From contig JBGCDS010000015.1 of assembly GCA_045105615.1 (NCBI GenBank), positions 1 to 17,985 of the forward strand: a DNA stretch of 17,985 bases, written 5' to 3'. How positions within the stretch are numbered: the stretch's first letter is position 1; each line of letters begins with the position of its first letter. The notes below the pieces were generated by a model that was given only the letters and a program-made list of their open reading frames with translations, was not told the origin of the DNA and did no database searches. This document shows, in pieces, positions 7,623-15,781 of this stretch. The translations under genes and the position numbers were made by a program. This stretch comes from UBA1858 sp045105615. GTDB taxonomy: Bacteria > Pseudomonadota > Gammaproteobacteria > UBA4575.

Positions 7623-7645
7623 ATTAGTATGATTTCCATACTAAT
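7623..7645. promoter_or_regulatory. Perfect palindrome upstream of the DUF3429 gene
   Basis: ATTAGTATG (7623-7631) and CATACTAAT (7637-7645) form a perfect 9-bp inverted repeat with a 5-base centre (ATTTC). It sits 15 bases upstream of the DUF3429 start codon, with no T-tract, so it looks more like a dimeric repressor operator or a 5'-leader hairpin than a terminator. Confidence 0.5.
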
Positions 7646-7824
7646 CTAGAATTTAGTCAGCCGCTACCTTTGATGCGGAAATATCGTGTGAAATTTATAT
7701 ATTGGTTTCTCCTTTAGTGCTATTGGCGATACTTAGCTAAAGTGATTTACCATTGTATTGAGTATGAATGCTAGCGCATGCATGAAGTGAAAATTACTCA
7801 AACAATTCATGTTATTCTGCCGCC

Positions 7825-8094
7825 ATGTTTTCACTCACTACGACAATGTTTTATATGATGTCCGCATATATTGCATTTCTAATTGGTTCGTCTTCAGAGC
7901 TTTCTCTTTACTTGGTTGGATTAGTCCCTGTTGGGTTTGTGTCTGGATATTTGTTAGATCGACTAAATAGCGTTAAGAAAATATGGGCAGATAACCATAG
8001 GTTGATTATTAACACTATTGTGATCAAATATTTTATGTTTCTATTGGTCGCTGGAGTGTTTTGTGCTGCAGGGCTGTTATTTGCAAATAGGTAA
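7825..8094 (+). CDS. Small hypothetical membrane protein (89 aa)
   Basis: Not recognised. Hydrophobic, with two closely spaced N-terminal membrane segments (about 8-22 and 27-45; FYMMSAYIAFLIG and LYLVGLVPVGFVSGYLL). A short polar loop with basic residues (RLNSVKKIWADNHR) precedes a C-terminal segment (about 66-86; YFMFLLVAGVFCAAGLLFA). No enzyme motif is visible. The ATG has no clear ribosome-binding site; Met8 or Met11 could also start. Because the frame encodes a plausible membrane protein and sits in an otherwise empty same-strand gap, I think it is real but with less certainty than its neighbours. It is oriented away from the DUF3429 gene, so the two share an upstream region that includes the palindrome. 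Confidence 0.55.
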   Translation: MFSLTTTMFYMMSAYIAFLIGSSSELSLYLVGLVPVGFVSGYLLDRLNSVKKIWADNHRLIINTIVIKYFMFLLVAGVFCAAGLLFANR

Positions 8095-8156
8095 TTCAGA
8101 GATGCGGTATAAAAAATTCCAGTGTTACCGCTTTGTTGTGAAAATGAATTGATCTG

Positions 8157-8330
8157 ATGAGTAATATTCTCCCATTTAAAAAGCCTGAAGTTAAAAAACT
8201 TGGACTATGCCAGCACGGGCATCATAAGTGGAAAGTGGTTACGGATAATAAATTTGACAGCAAGCAGGGGAAGCTGGTGACCGTCTATAAGTGTTCGAAT
8301 TGCGGCAAGCAAAAGATTAAAGCCCACTGA
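8157..8330 (+). CDS. Small zinc-ribbon-like protein (57 aa)
   Basis: A 57-codon gene starting ATG 8157 (MSNILPFKKPEVKKLG) and ending TGA 8328-8330. It is very basic. Potential metal ligands are Cys18 and His20 (LCQHGHHKW) and the pair Cys46 and Cys49 in YKCSNCGKQK, with further His residues nearby, so a single zinc-ribbon fold is likely. The stretch KFDSKQGKLVTVYKC looks like the body of a two-stranded ribbon. I recall similar short proteins of unknown function in other gammaproteobacteria. There is no strong ribosome-binding site (GAATTGATCTG precedes the start). It lies between the small membrane protein and gltB on the same strand; nucleic-acid binding is inferred from charge only. Confidence 0.75.
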   Translation: MSNILPFKKPEVKKLGLCQHGHHKWKVVTDNKFDSKQGKLVTVYKCSNCGKQKIKAH

Positions 8331-8464
8331 ATTCCAAGCGCTTCTAAAAGTGATAGATTATATTTTTATTGTAACTGGCTGATTAAACTATAGTTATATT
8401 ATATTAGCCTTATGTCTCATTTTGGGGCTGAATCACATTAATACATCTAAGCCGCTATCTTTGC

Positions 8465-8494
8465 TTGCTACTGTAATCTGCCCTGCATTATAAT
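8465..8494 (+). promoter_or_regulatory. Candidate sigma-70 promoter of gltBD
   Basis: TTGCTA (8465-8470) and a perfect TATAAT (8489-8494) are 18 bases apart. Transcription would begin near 8501, giving a leader of about 97 bases to gltB. No regulator binding site is recognisable in this leader. Confidence 0.45.
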
Positions 8495-8597
8495 TTGCGG
8501 CCCTTTCGGCAGCATGAGCTGAAACGGCTAAGTAGCGATTTTATAAAGAAATTTAGCTCGCCATAAATAAATAATAAAACGTAAATGCGGAACCCAT

Positions 8598-11500
8598 ATG
8601 CAGAATAATTACCCGCCAGCAGAAGGCCTTTATGATCCAGATTATGAACACGACTCATGTGGTGTTGGCTTTGTCGCTGACATTAAAGGACGTAAGTCTC
8701 ATGCCATTGTAGAGAATGGTTTAACCATCCTTAAAAAATTAGTCCACCGTGGTGCTTGTGGTTGTGAAGAAAATACCGGCGATGGTGTTGGCATATTATT
8801 ACAAATGCCGCATAAGTTTTTCTCGCGCGTGTGTAAAGAAAGCAATATTGATTTGCCTGAGTATGGTCAATACGGTGCAGGGCTAGTCTTTCTTCCTAAC
8901 GATGCTGCTCAATCACAGCAATGTCAGGAAATGATAGAAAAAATTATCACAGACGAAGGCCAAACAGTTTTAGGTTGGCGCGAAGTTCCTACGGATGATT
9001 CTAGTTTGGGACCAACTGCAAAATCGGGTGAGCCGACCTTCAAGCAAATATTCGTTGGTAAGGGTGTTAACGCAAAAGATGAAGCGGCATTTGAACGTAA
9101 ATTATTTGTTATTCGAAAGTTAGCTGAAAATGCAATTTGGGGTTCAGGGCTCTCTGAGTGCCAACGTTTCTACATTCCATCGTTGTCCTACCGTACCTTT
9201 ATATATAAAGGTATGCTGACAGTTAATCAGCTTGAATTAATGTACCCTGATGTTTTGCAACCTGACTTTGAATCAGCGATTGCATTAGTACATCAACGCT
9301 TCTCTACAAATACTTTTCCTGCTTGGAGATTAGCTCATCCATTTAGATATGTTGCCCACAATGGAGAAATAAATACCGCGCGTGGAAATGCAAATTGGAT
9401 GCGTGCAAGAGAAGCATTATGTGAATCGGAATTATTTGGTGATGACTTAAAGAAAATTTTTCCAATCTGTGTTGAAGGTGGTAGTGATTCAGCAACCTTC
9501 GATAATGTGATGGAGTTTTTGCATATGGGTGGAAGACCACTGCCGCATGCAATACTGATGATGATTCCAGAAGCATGGAGTGGTCACGAAACTATGACTG
9601 CCGAACGTAAAGCTTTTTATGAATATCATGCATGCTTAATGGAGCCATGGGATGGGCCAGCATCTGTTGCATTTACCGATGGTGAAGTAATTGGTGCGGT
9701 GCTTGATCGTAATGGTTTGCGTCCATCACGTTACTACGTCACCAAAGATGACATGGTAGTGATGGCTTCTGAAGTAGGAGTGTTAGATATCCCGCCAGAA
9801 AATGTATTAATGAAAGACCGTTTGCATCCAGGACGTATATTCCTGGTTGATACGAAGCAAGGCCGCATCATCGATGATGAGGAATTAAAGCAACAGTTTG
9901 CCGATGAACATCCGTATGGAGAATGGTTGGCTAAGCATTTAATGCCTGTTGAAAAGTTACCTAATCCAAAACACATTCATGGCACTGACAGTGAGACTTT
10001 ATTGCAGCGTCAACAAGCATTTGGTTATACCCACGAAGACCTGCGCGTACTAATGGCGCCTAAAGCCGCTAAAGGAATGGAGCCTGTGGGTTCTATGGGC
10101 ACAGATGCGGCGTTAGCGGTACTGTCGAATCGATCGAGACTGTTATACGACTATTTCAAACAACTGTTTGCACAGGTAACAAATCCGCCGCTAGATGGCA
10201 TACGTGAGGAATTAGTGACGCAGGTTGCTGTGACTATTGGTGCAGAGAAAAATTTACTTGATCCAAAAGAAGATAGTTGTCGACAAATCAAGTTGTCTTC
10301 TCCGGTAATTACTAATGAGGAGCTAGCAAGAATTCGCGATGTTGATTTGCCAGGCCTTAAAACGGAAACGGTGTCGATTTTGTATCCGGTAGCAGAGGGT
10401 GGTAAAGGATTAGATCAAGCGCTTAAAATAGTATGTGAGCAGGTGGATGCTGCAATTGCTGCTGGCAATAGCAATATCATTTTGTCAGATCGTAGCGTTG
10501 ATGAAAACAATGCTGCGATCCCTGCATTACTTGCTACCGCAGGTGTGCATCATCATTTAATTCGTAATGGTTCGCGTACTAAAGTGGGTTTAATACTTGA
10601 GTCGGGTGAGCCTCGCGAAGTACATCATTTTGCTGTGTTAATTGGTTATGGTGTTGGTGCTGTTAATCCATACTTAGCATTTGAGTCGTTAGGCGACTTG
10701 ATTGGTAAAGGACATATTCCTGAAATGGAACATGCGACCGCAGTTAAAAACTTTATTAAAGGCGTGAATAAGTCGCTGACTAAGATTATGGCCAAGATGG
10801 GAATTTCAACTGTGCAGTCCTATCGTGGTGCGCAAGTATTTGAAGCCATCGGTTTGAATAAAGAGTTTGTCGATAAGTATTTCACCTGGACGGCTTCACG
10901 CATTGGCGGTATTGGATTAGAAGAAGTTGCTGCTGAAGTTAGTGTTAATCATCACAATGCTTTCCCTGAACGTCCGACGATTGCACCTGACCTGGAATGG
11001 GGTGGTGAGTACCAATGGCGACGCGATGGTGAATATCATTTGTTTAACCCTGAGACAGTATTTAAGTTGCAACATGCAACGCGCAGTGGTCAGTATAGTA
11101 TTTTCAAAGAATATACAGACCGCGTTGATAATCAAAATGAAAACCTTGCGACACTGCGTGGTTTGTTCGAGCTGAATTCAGATAGGAAACCAATTTCTCT
11201 GGAAGAAGTCGAGCCGATTGAGAGTATTATGAAGCGCTTTTCAACGGGTGCCATGTCATATGGTTCAATCAGTCAAGAAGCACATGAAACGCTAGCGATA
11301 GCTATGAACCGCATTGGTGGTCGTTCAAATACTGGTGAAGGTGGAGAAGATCCTGATCGTTTTACCAGAGACGACAATGGTGATTTACGTCGTAGTGCAA
11401 TTAAGCAGGTGGCTTCAGGCCGGTTTGGTGTCACTAGTGAATACTTGGTGAATGCTGACGATATTCAAATCAAAATGGCGCAGGGTGCTAAGCCTGGTGA

Positions 11501-13160
11501 AGGTGGTCAGCTACCGGGAACAAAAGTTTACCCATGGGTAGCCAAAGTACGTCATTCCACGGCAGGCGTTGGTTTGATCTCACCACCGCCGCATCATGAT
11601 ATTTATTCCATTGAAGATCTTGCACAGCTTATTCATGACTTGAAGAATGCTAATCCTGAAGCGCGTGTACATGTGAAGCTAGTGGCTGAGGTGGGAGTAG
11701 GTACAGTTGCAGCGGGTGTTGCCAAAGCGCATTCGGATGTTGTGCTTGTTTCTGGTTATGACGGCGGTACAGGTGCATCACCAATGAATTCATTGAAGCA
11801 TGCAGGATTGCCGTGGGAATTAGGTATTGCGGAAACGCAGCAGGTGCTTGTGAAAAACGGTTTGCGTGATCGTATTGTTGTTCAAGCAGATGGCCAATTA
11901 AAGACGGGGCGTGATGTCATTATCGCAGCTTTACTAGGCGCAGAAGAATACGGGTTTTCAACTGCACCACTTGTTGTAATGGGTTGCATCATGATGCGTG
12001 TATGTCATTTGAATACATGTCCAGTGGGTGTGGCAACACAGAATCCAGAGTTACGTAAAAAATTCGGCGGACAACCAGAATTTGTTGAGAATTTCTTTAA
12101 ATTCATTGCTGATGAAGTGCGCGAGTATATGGCGCAGCTAGGATTTAGAACCATTGATGAAATGATTGGTCAGGTTGATACCATCAATATGAGAAAAGCA
12201 GTTGATCATTGGAAGGCTAAAGGCTTAGATTTTTCAACAATATTACATAAGCCAGAACCACACGCTGGCACAGGCTTGTACTGCGTGAATAAACAAGACC
12301 ATGGCTTAGAGCATTCTTTGGATATGACTGCGTTAGTGCCTCAATGTAAAGCAGCAATAGAAAAGCGTGAAGCTGTTGATATTATTCTGCCAGTGCAAAA
12401 TACTAATCGTAGTGTTGGCACCATTCTTGGTTACAACATCACTAAACGGTATGGCGGAGAAGGGTTGTCAGAAGATACTGTACGTGCACACTTTAATGGT
12501 TCAGCAGGAATGAGTTTTGGAGGCTTTGTGCCTAAGGGTGTCACAATGACATTGGAAGGTGATGCCAATGACTATCTAGGTAAAGGATTGTCTGGCGGGA
12601 AAATCATTGTATTCCCATCTAAGCATTCTAGCTTCGTACCAGAAGAAAATATTATTGTTGGTAACGTATGTTTGTATGGAGCGACATCAGGTGAGGTCTA
12701 CATACGAGGAATAGCTGGCGAACGCTATGCGGTAAGAAATAGCGGTGTTAATACTGTCGTTGAAGGTGTTGGAGATCACTGTTGTGAATATATGACTGGC
12801 GGCAATGTCGTGGTGATAGGTTCGACAGGCAGAAACTTTGCAGCGGGAATGTCTGGCGGTGTCGCATATGTATTAGATGATAAAGATAAGTTTAATATTA
12901 ATTGTAATCAAAGTGATGTTGGCTTAGAAAAGTTAATAGAAGAGGAAGACGTAGAGTTGGTTAAGAACATGTTGGCAAAACATGTTGAGTACACTAAAAG
13001 TACCGTGGCTAAAAAGATTTTAGACGACTGGCCAAGCTATCAGGAACGATTTATTAAAGTGATGCCAAGAGATTACAAGCGTGTACTTGAGGCAATTAAA
13101 CGTGCAAAGGCAGAAGGAACGTCAGTGGATGAAGCGGTAATGGAGGCTGCCCATGGGTAA
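8598..13160 (+). CDS. gltB: NADPH-glutamate synthase large (alpha) subunit
   Basis: A 1520-residue cytoplasmic enzyme that, with GltD, makes two glutamates from glutamine and 2-oxoglutarate, the GOGAT half of ammonia assimilation. The N-terminal class II amidotransferase domain uses Cys21 (DSCGVGF), which must become the new N-terminus by removal of a 20-residue propeptide. It carries the expected VHRGACG, QRFSTNTFPAW and HNGEINT motifs. A central domain, the FMN-binding synthase barrel (about 830-1200; MSYGSISQEAHETL, GEGGEDP, SGYDGGTGASP) and the C-terminal GXGXG beta-helix (about 1260-1450) follow in normal order. The 3Fe-4S cluster ligands are Cys1130, Cys1136 and Cys1141. Length is normal and all key residues are present. 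A short GCGGAA precedes the ATG. It overlaps gltD by 8 bases (ATGGGTAA), so translation is coupled. Confidence 0.98.
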   Translation: MQNNYPPAEGLYDPDYEHDSCGVGFVADIKGRKSHAIVENGLTILKKLVHRGACGCEENTGDGVGILLQMPHKFFSRVCKESNIDLPEYGQYGAGLVFLPNDAAQSQQCQEMIEKIITDEGQTVLGWREVPTDDSSLGPTAKSGEPTFKQIFVGKGVNAKDEAAFERKLFVIRKLAENAIWGSGLSECQRFYIPSLSYRTFIYKGMLTVNQLELMYPDVLQPDFESAIALVHQRFSTNTFPAWRLAHPFRYVAHNGEINTARGNANWMRAREALCESELFGDDLKKIFPICVEGGSDSATFDNVMEFLHMGGRPLPHAILMMIPEAWSGHETMTAERKAFYEYHACLMEPWDGPASVAFTDGEVIGAVLDRNGLRPSRYYVTKDDMVVMASEVGVLDIPPENVLMKDRLHPGRIFLVDTKQGRIIDDEELKQQFADEHPYGEWLAKHLMPVEKLPNPKHIHGTDSETLLQRQQAFGYTHEDLRVLMAPKAAKGMEPVGSMGTDAALAVLSNRSRLLYDYFKQLFAQVTNPPLDGIREELVTQVAVTIGAEKNLLDPKEDSCRQIKLSSPVITNEELARIRDVDLPGLKTETVSILYPVAEGGKGLDQALKIVCEQVDAAIAAGNSNIILSDRSVDENNAAIPALLATAGVHHHLIRNGSRTKVGLILESGEPREVHHFAVLIGYGVGAVNPYLAFESLGDLIGKGHIPEMEHATAVKNFIKGVNKSLTKIMAKMGISTVQSYRGAQVFEAIGLNKEFVDKYFTWTASRIGGIGLEEVAAEVSVNHHNAFPERPTIAPDLEWGGEYQWRRDGEYHLFNPETVFKLQHATRSGQYSIFKEYTDRVDNQNENLATLRGLFELNSDRKPISLEEVEPIESIMKRFSTGAMSYGSISQEAHETLAIAMNRIGGRSNTGEGGEDPDRFTRDDNGDLRRSAIKQVASGRFGVTSEYLVNADDIQIKMAQGAKPGEGGQLPGTKVYPWVAKVRHSTAGVGLISPPPHHDIYSIEDLAQLIHDLKNANPEARVHVKLVAEVGVGTVAAGVAKAHSDVVLVSGYDGGTGASPMNSLKHAGLPWELGIAETQQVLVKNGLRDRIVVQADGQLKTGRDVIIAALLGAEEYGFSTAPLVVMGCIMMRVCHLNTCPVGVATQNPELRKKFGGQPEFVENFFKFIADEVREYMAQLGFRTIDEMIGQVDTINMRKAVDHWKAKGLDFSTILHKPEPHAGTGLYCVNKQDHGLEHSLDMTALVPQCKAAIEKREAVDIILPVQNTNRSVGTILGYNITKRYGGEGLSEDTVRAHFNGSAGMSFGGFVPKGVTMTLEGDANDYLGKGLSGGKIIVFPSKHSSFVPEENIIVGNVCLYGATSGEVYIRGIAGERYAVRNSGVNTVVEGVGDHCCEYMTGGNVVVIGSTGRNFAAGMSGGVAYVLDDKDKFNINCNQSDVGLEKLIEEEDVELVKNMLAKHVEYTKSTVAKKILDDWPSYQERFIKVMPRDYKRVLEAIKRAKAEGTSVDEAVMEAAHG

Positions 13161-14613
13161 GGTCACCGGATTCATGGAGGTGCAAAGGTCTAAACAGCCG
13201 TACCGTCCAGTAGAGAAGAGATTGCTAGATTGGGGTCAAGTAATGGCGCCTTGGCAGCCTGAACCTTTAAAAGAGCAGGCAGCACGTTGTATGGATTGTG
13301 GTATTCCATTTTGTCACCAAGGTTGCCCTTTAGGTAACTTGATCCCAGATTGGAACGATTTGGTCTACAGAGATCAATGGGAGGCAGCGATTCAGCGTCT
13401 TCATGCAACCAATAACTTTCCCGAGTTTACTGGCACGCTTTGTCCGGCACCCTGTGAAGGTTCTTGTGTGTTAGGAATTAATGATGATCCAGTACATATT
13501 AAAGCCGTCGAGCTTTCTATAATTAATAAAGCCTGGGAAAACGGTTGGATACAACCGCAAATTGCACCAGTAAAAACAGGTAAAAAAATTGCTATTGTTG
13601 GTTCAGGCCCGGCAGGTATGGCATCAGCGCAACAACTTGCACGAGCAGGGCATGACGTTACATTGTTTGAGCGTGACGACCGTATAGGCGGATTGATGCG
13701 TTATGGTATTCCTGAATTTAAGATGGAAAAGAAAGTACTCGATCGACGCATGCAACAAATGCAAGCAGAGGGTGTGACATTTAAAACCAATGCGCATGTT
13801 GGTGACAACGTTTCTTTAGAGCAGCTGAGAAAAGATTTTGATGCGTTGCTTCTTACTGGCGGAGCCTGTCATCGACGTGACCTTCCTGCGGAAGGAAGAC
13901 AACTAAAAGGCATTCATCAAGCAATGGAATATTTGCCAATGCAAAATCATTTGTGTGAAGGTGATGCTAAACCAGATAACTTTATTGATGCTAAAGATAA
14001 AGATGTCGTCATTATTGGTGGTGGTGATACTGGTGCCGATTGTTTGGGTACAGCTAATCGTCAAGGTGCGAAGTCTGCGCATCAATTAGAGATTATGCCG
14101 AAACCTCCAGAACTACGCGCAGAGAATAATCCATGGCCAGAATGGCCGCGCATATTTAGAACAGCTTCAGCACATGAGGAAGGTGTGGATCGCGTTTACT
14201 CTGTGTCGACTAAGCGTTTTATAGACGATGGAAATGGTAACTTAAAAGGCTTAGAGCTAGTCACTGTTGAAATGAAGAATGTAGATGGACGTATGCAATT
14301 TGTTGAAGTCGAAGGCAGTAATCAAATACTTGCATGTGATCTAGCATTTTTAGCCATGGGATTTGTTGGTCCTGAAAAGCCTGGCATGCTAGAGCAGTTA
14401 GGTGTTGAGTTAGATGTGCGTGGTAATGTTATTGCAGATAAAAACTGGATGACTAGCGTTGAGGGTGTGTTTACAGCAGGTGATATGCAACGTGGCCAAA
14501 GCCTGATTGTATGGGCGATTGCTGAAGGAAGATCTGCTGCAAAGGGTGTTGATGAGTATCTTATGGGGTCTAGTGATCTGCCTTCACCAGTTAAGCCTAT
14601 TAGTCTTTCTTGA
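13153..14613 (+). CDS. gltD: NADPH-glutamate synthase small (beta) subunit
   Basis: A 486-residue flavoprotein that passes electrons from NADPH through FAD and iron-sulfur clusters to GltB. The N-terminal part has the cluster cysteines Cys46, Cys49, Cys54 and Cys58 (CMDCGIPFCHQGC) and Cys97, Cys101 and Cys105 (CPAPCEGSC). The FAD-binding motif GSGPAG is at 150-155 (AIVGSGPAGMASAQQLARAG) and the NADPH-binding motif GGGDTG at 289-294. A C-terminal FAD contact region GVFTAGDMQRGQSLIVWAI is also present. Length is normal for the family. The ribosome-binding site GGAGG (13142-13146) lies inside the end of gltB, and the start codon overlaps the gltB stop. A hairpin follows the stop. Confidence 0.98.
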   Translation: MGKVTGFMEVQRSKQPYRPVEKRLLDWGQVMAPWQPEPLKEQAARCMDCGIPFCHQGCPLGNLIPDWNDLVYRDQWEAAIQRLHATNNFPEFTGTLCPAPCEGSCVLGINDDPVHIKAVELSIINKAWENGWIQPQIAPVKTGKKIAIVGSGPAGMASAQQLARAGHDVTLFERDDRIGGLMRYGIPEFKMEKKVLDRRMQQMQAEGVTFKTNAHVGDNVSLEQLRKDFDALLLTGGACHRRDLPAEGRQLKGIHQAMEYLPMQNHLCEGDAKPDNFIDAKDKDVVIIGGGDTGADCLGTANRQGAKSAHQLEIMPKPPELRAENNPWPEWPRIFRTASAHEEGVDRVYSVSTKRFIDDGNGNLKGLELVTVEMKNVDGRMQFVEVEGSNQILACDLAFLAMGFVGPEKPGMLEQLGVELDVRGNVIADKNWMTSVEGVFTAGDMQRGQSLIVWAIAEGRSAAKGVDEYLMGSSDLPSPVKPISLS

Positions 14614-14620
14614 ACTTTCT

Positions 14621-14641
14621 GGCTGCACTCTCTGTGCAGCC
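14621..14641 (+). terminator. Hairpin after gltD, terminator-like
   Basis: Perfect 8-bp GC-rich stem GGCTGCAC (14621-14628) with GTGCAGCC (14634-14641) and a 5-base loop, starting 7 bases after gltD. It is followed by AAATATTCC rather than a T-run, so it may slow or stabilise the transcript end rather than act as a classic intrinsic terminator. Confidence 0.45.
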
Positions 14642-14782
14642 AAATATTCCATTCGCATAGGGTAATTGATCTATGTGTATTAATGCTTCATACAACAATA
14701 TTTAGCTCTATAATGGCTGTGGTCTATCTAGTTCCTGATCATTAATTTAGTTCGCTGTTTTCAAAGATAATAGAGACTACTT

Positions 14783-15781
14783 ATGCAAGAACCGCCTATT
14801 CCAGTCACTGAGGCTTCTAGAGTTTCTAGTTTAGTAAAGCTATATATCCTTGATACTCCTCCAGAAGAGCGTTTTGATCGCATTACACGTTTAGCTTAAC
14901 GTGTATTCGATGTTCCGATAGTATTAATAAGTTTAGTCGATAAGAAACGTCAGTGGTTCAAGTCTAAGCAGGGTTTAGATGTGAACGAGACATGCAGAAA
15001 ATCCTCATTCTGTGGGCATGCTATTTCATTGCCGGCGACGCTTAATCCAATCAATAGAATTATGCAGGTGTCTGATACCTTGTTGGATCAAAGATTTCAT
15101 GACAACCCTTTGGTGGTTGGTGATCCGTATATTCGTTTTTATGCGGGTTTTGTTTTACAGTCTCATGATGACCACAACTTGGGTACGCTGTGCTTGATTG
15201 ATACTAAGCCAAAAGTATTAACAGATGATGATCTGGCTGCATTACTAGATATTGGCATGGTGACTCAAGATGCACTTCAATCACTCAGGTACGAAGATAA
15301 AGATATCCATACTAGCCTGTATAATCGAAGAGAGTTTCTTTCAGTTGCAGACTATGTTTTGCAGGGTGCAGCTAAACAAGAACTACACTGCACGCTTGTT
15401 TATATTAAGAAATTGAATTTTTCGCAATTGGTGGAAAAATTTGGAAGCTTGATTGAGCGAGAAATGCTAATAAATTTTATCGATACATTAAAAAGCATTT
15501 TTAGATCTTCAGATGTGATTGCTCGTATAGGCGAGGATGAATTTCTTATTCTCACTTCGCATAATCAATCATTTGAAATTGAACGTGTGCTGATTCAGCT
15601 AAAAGAAAAAATGCAGCTTGTGAATAAGAAAAGGCAGGATAACTTTCATGCGCAGTATCAAATTGGCAGTGTTAGTTTTTCGCCAGAATACTTTGAATTA
15701 TCCGGAAGGCTGATTGACCTTGTTGATAAGCGTATGAGTGAGTCACAATATAATGAGATCTGTTCTTTAGTTAATCGTTAA
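14783..15781 (+). pseudogene. GAF-GGDEF signalling protein broken by an in-frame stop
   Basis: Read from ATG 14783, codons 1-38 give the usual opening of GAF-diguanylate cyclase proteins (YILDTPPEERFDRITRLA). A TAA at 14897-14899 interrupts, and the same frame resumes at once with RVFDVPIVLISLVDKKRQWF and runs to 15781. Gln is the residue I would expect at the stop, so a single CAA-to-TAA change explains it. The GAF domain (about 12-165) has FCGHAI and YAGF...LGTLCLID. The C-terminal GGDEF domain (about 175-330) is degenerate: the signature is GEDEF (250-254), and the metal-binding Asp positions are Lys209 and Leu211 (YIKKLNF). It was probably never an active cyclase in this form. A GTG at 14981 could restart translation but would cut the GAF domain. 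Loss of function, stop read-through or a sequencing error are the alternatives. Confidence 0.8.

Noticed and set aside
14700..14782. TATAAT at 14709-14714 as promoter of the interrupted GAF-GGDEF gene
   Set aside because: No convincing -35 box at 16-18 bases; a perfect -10 hexamer alone is weak evidence in AT-rich DNA.
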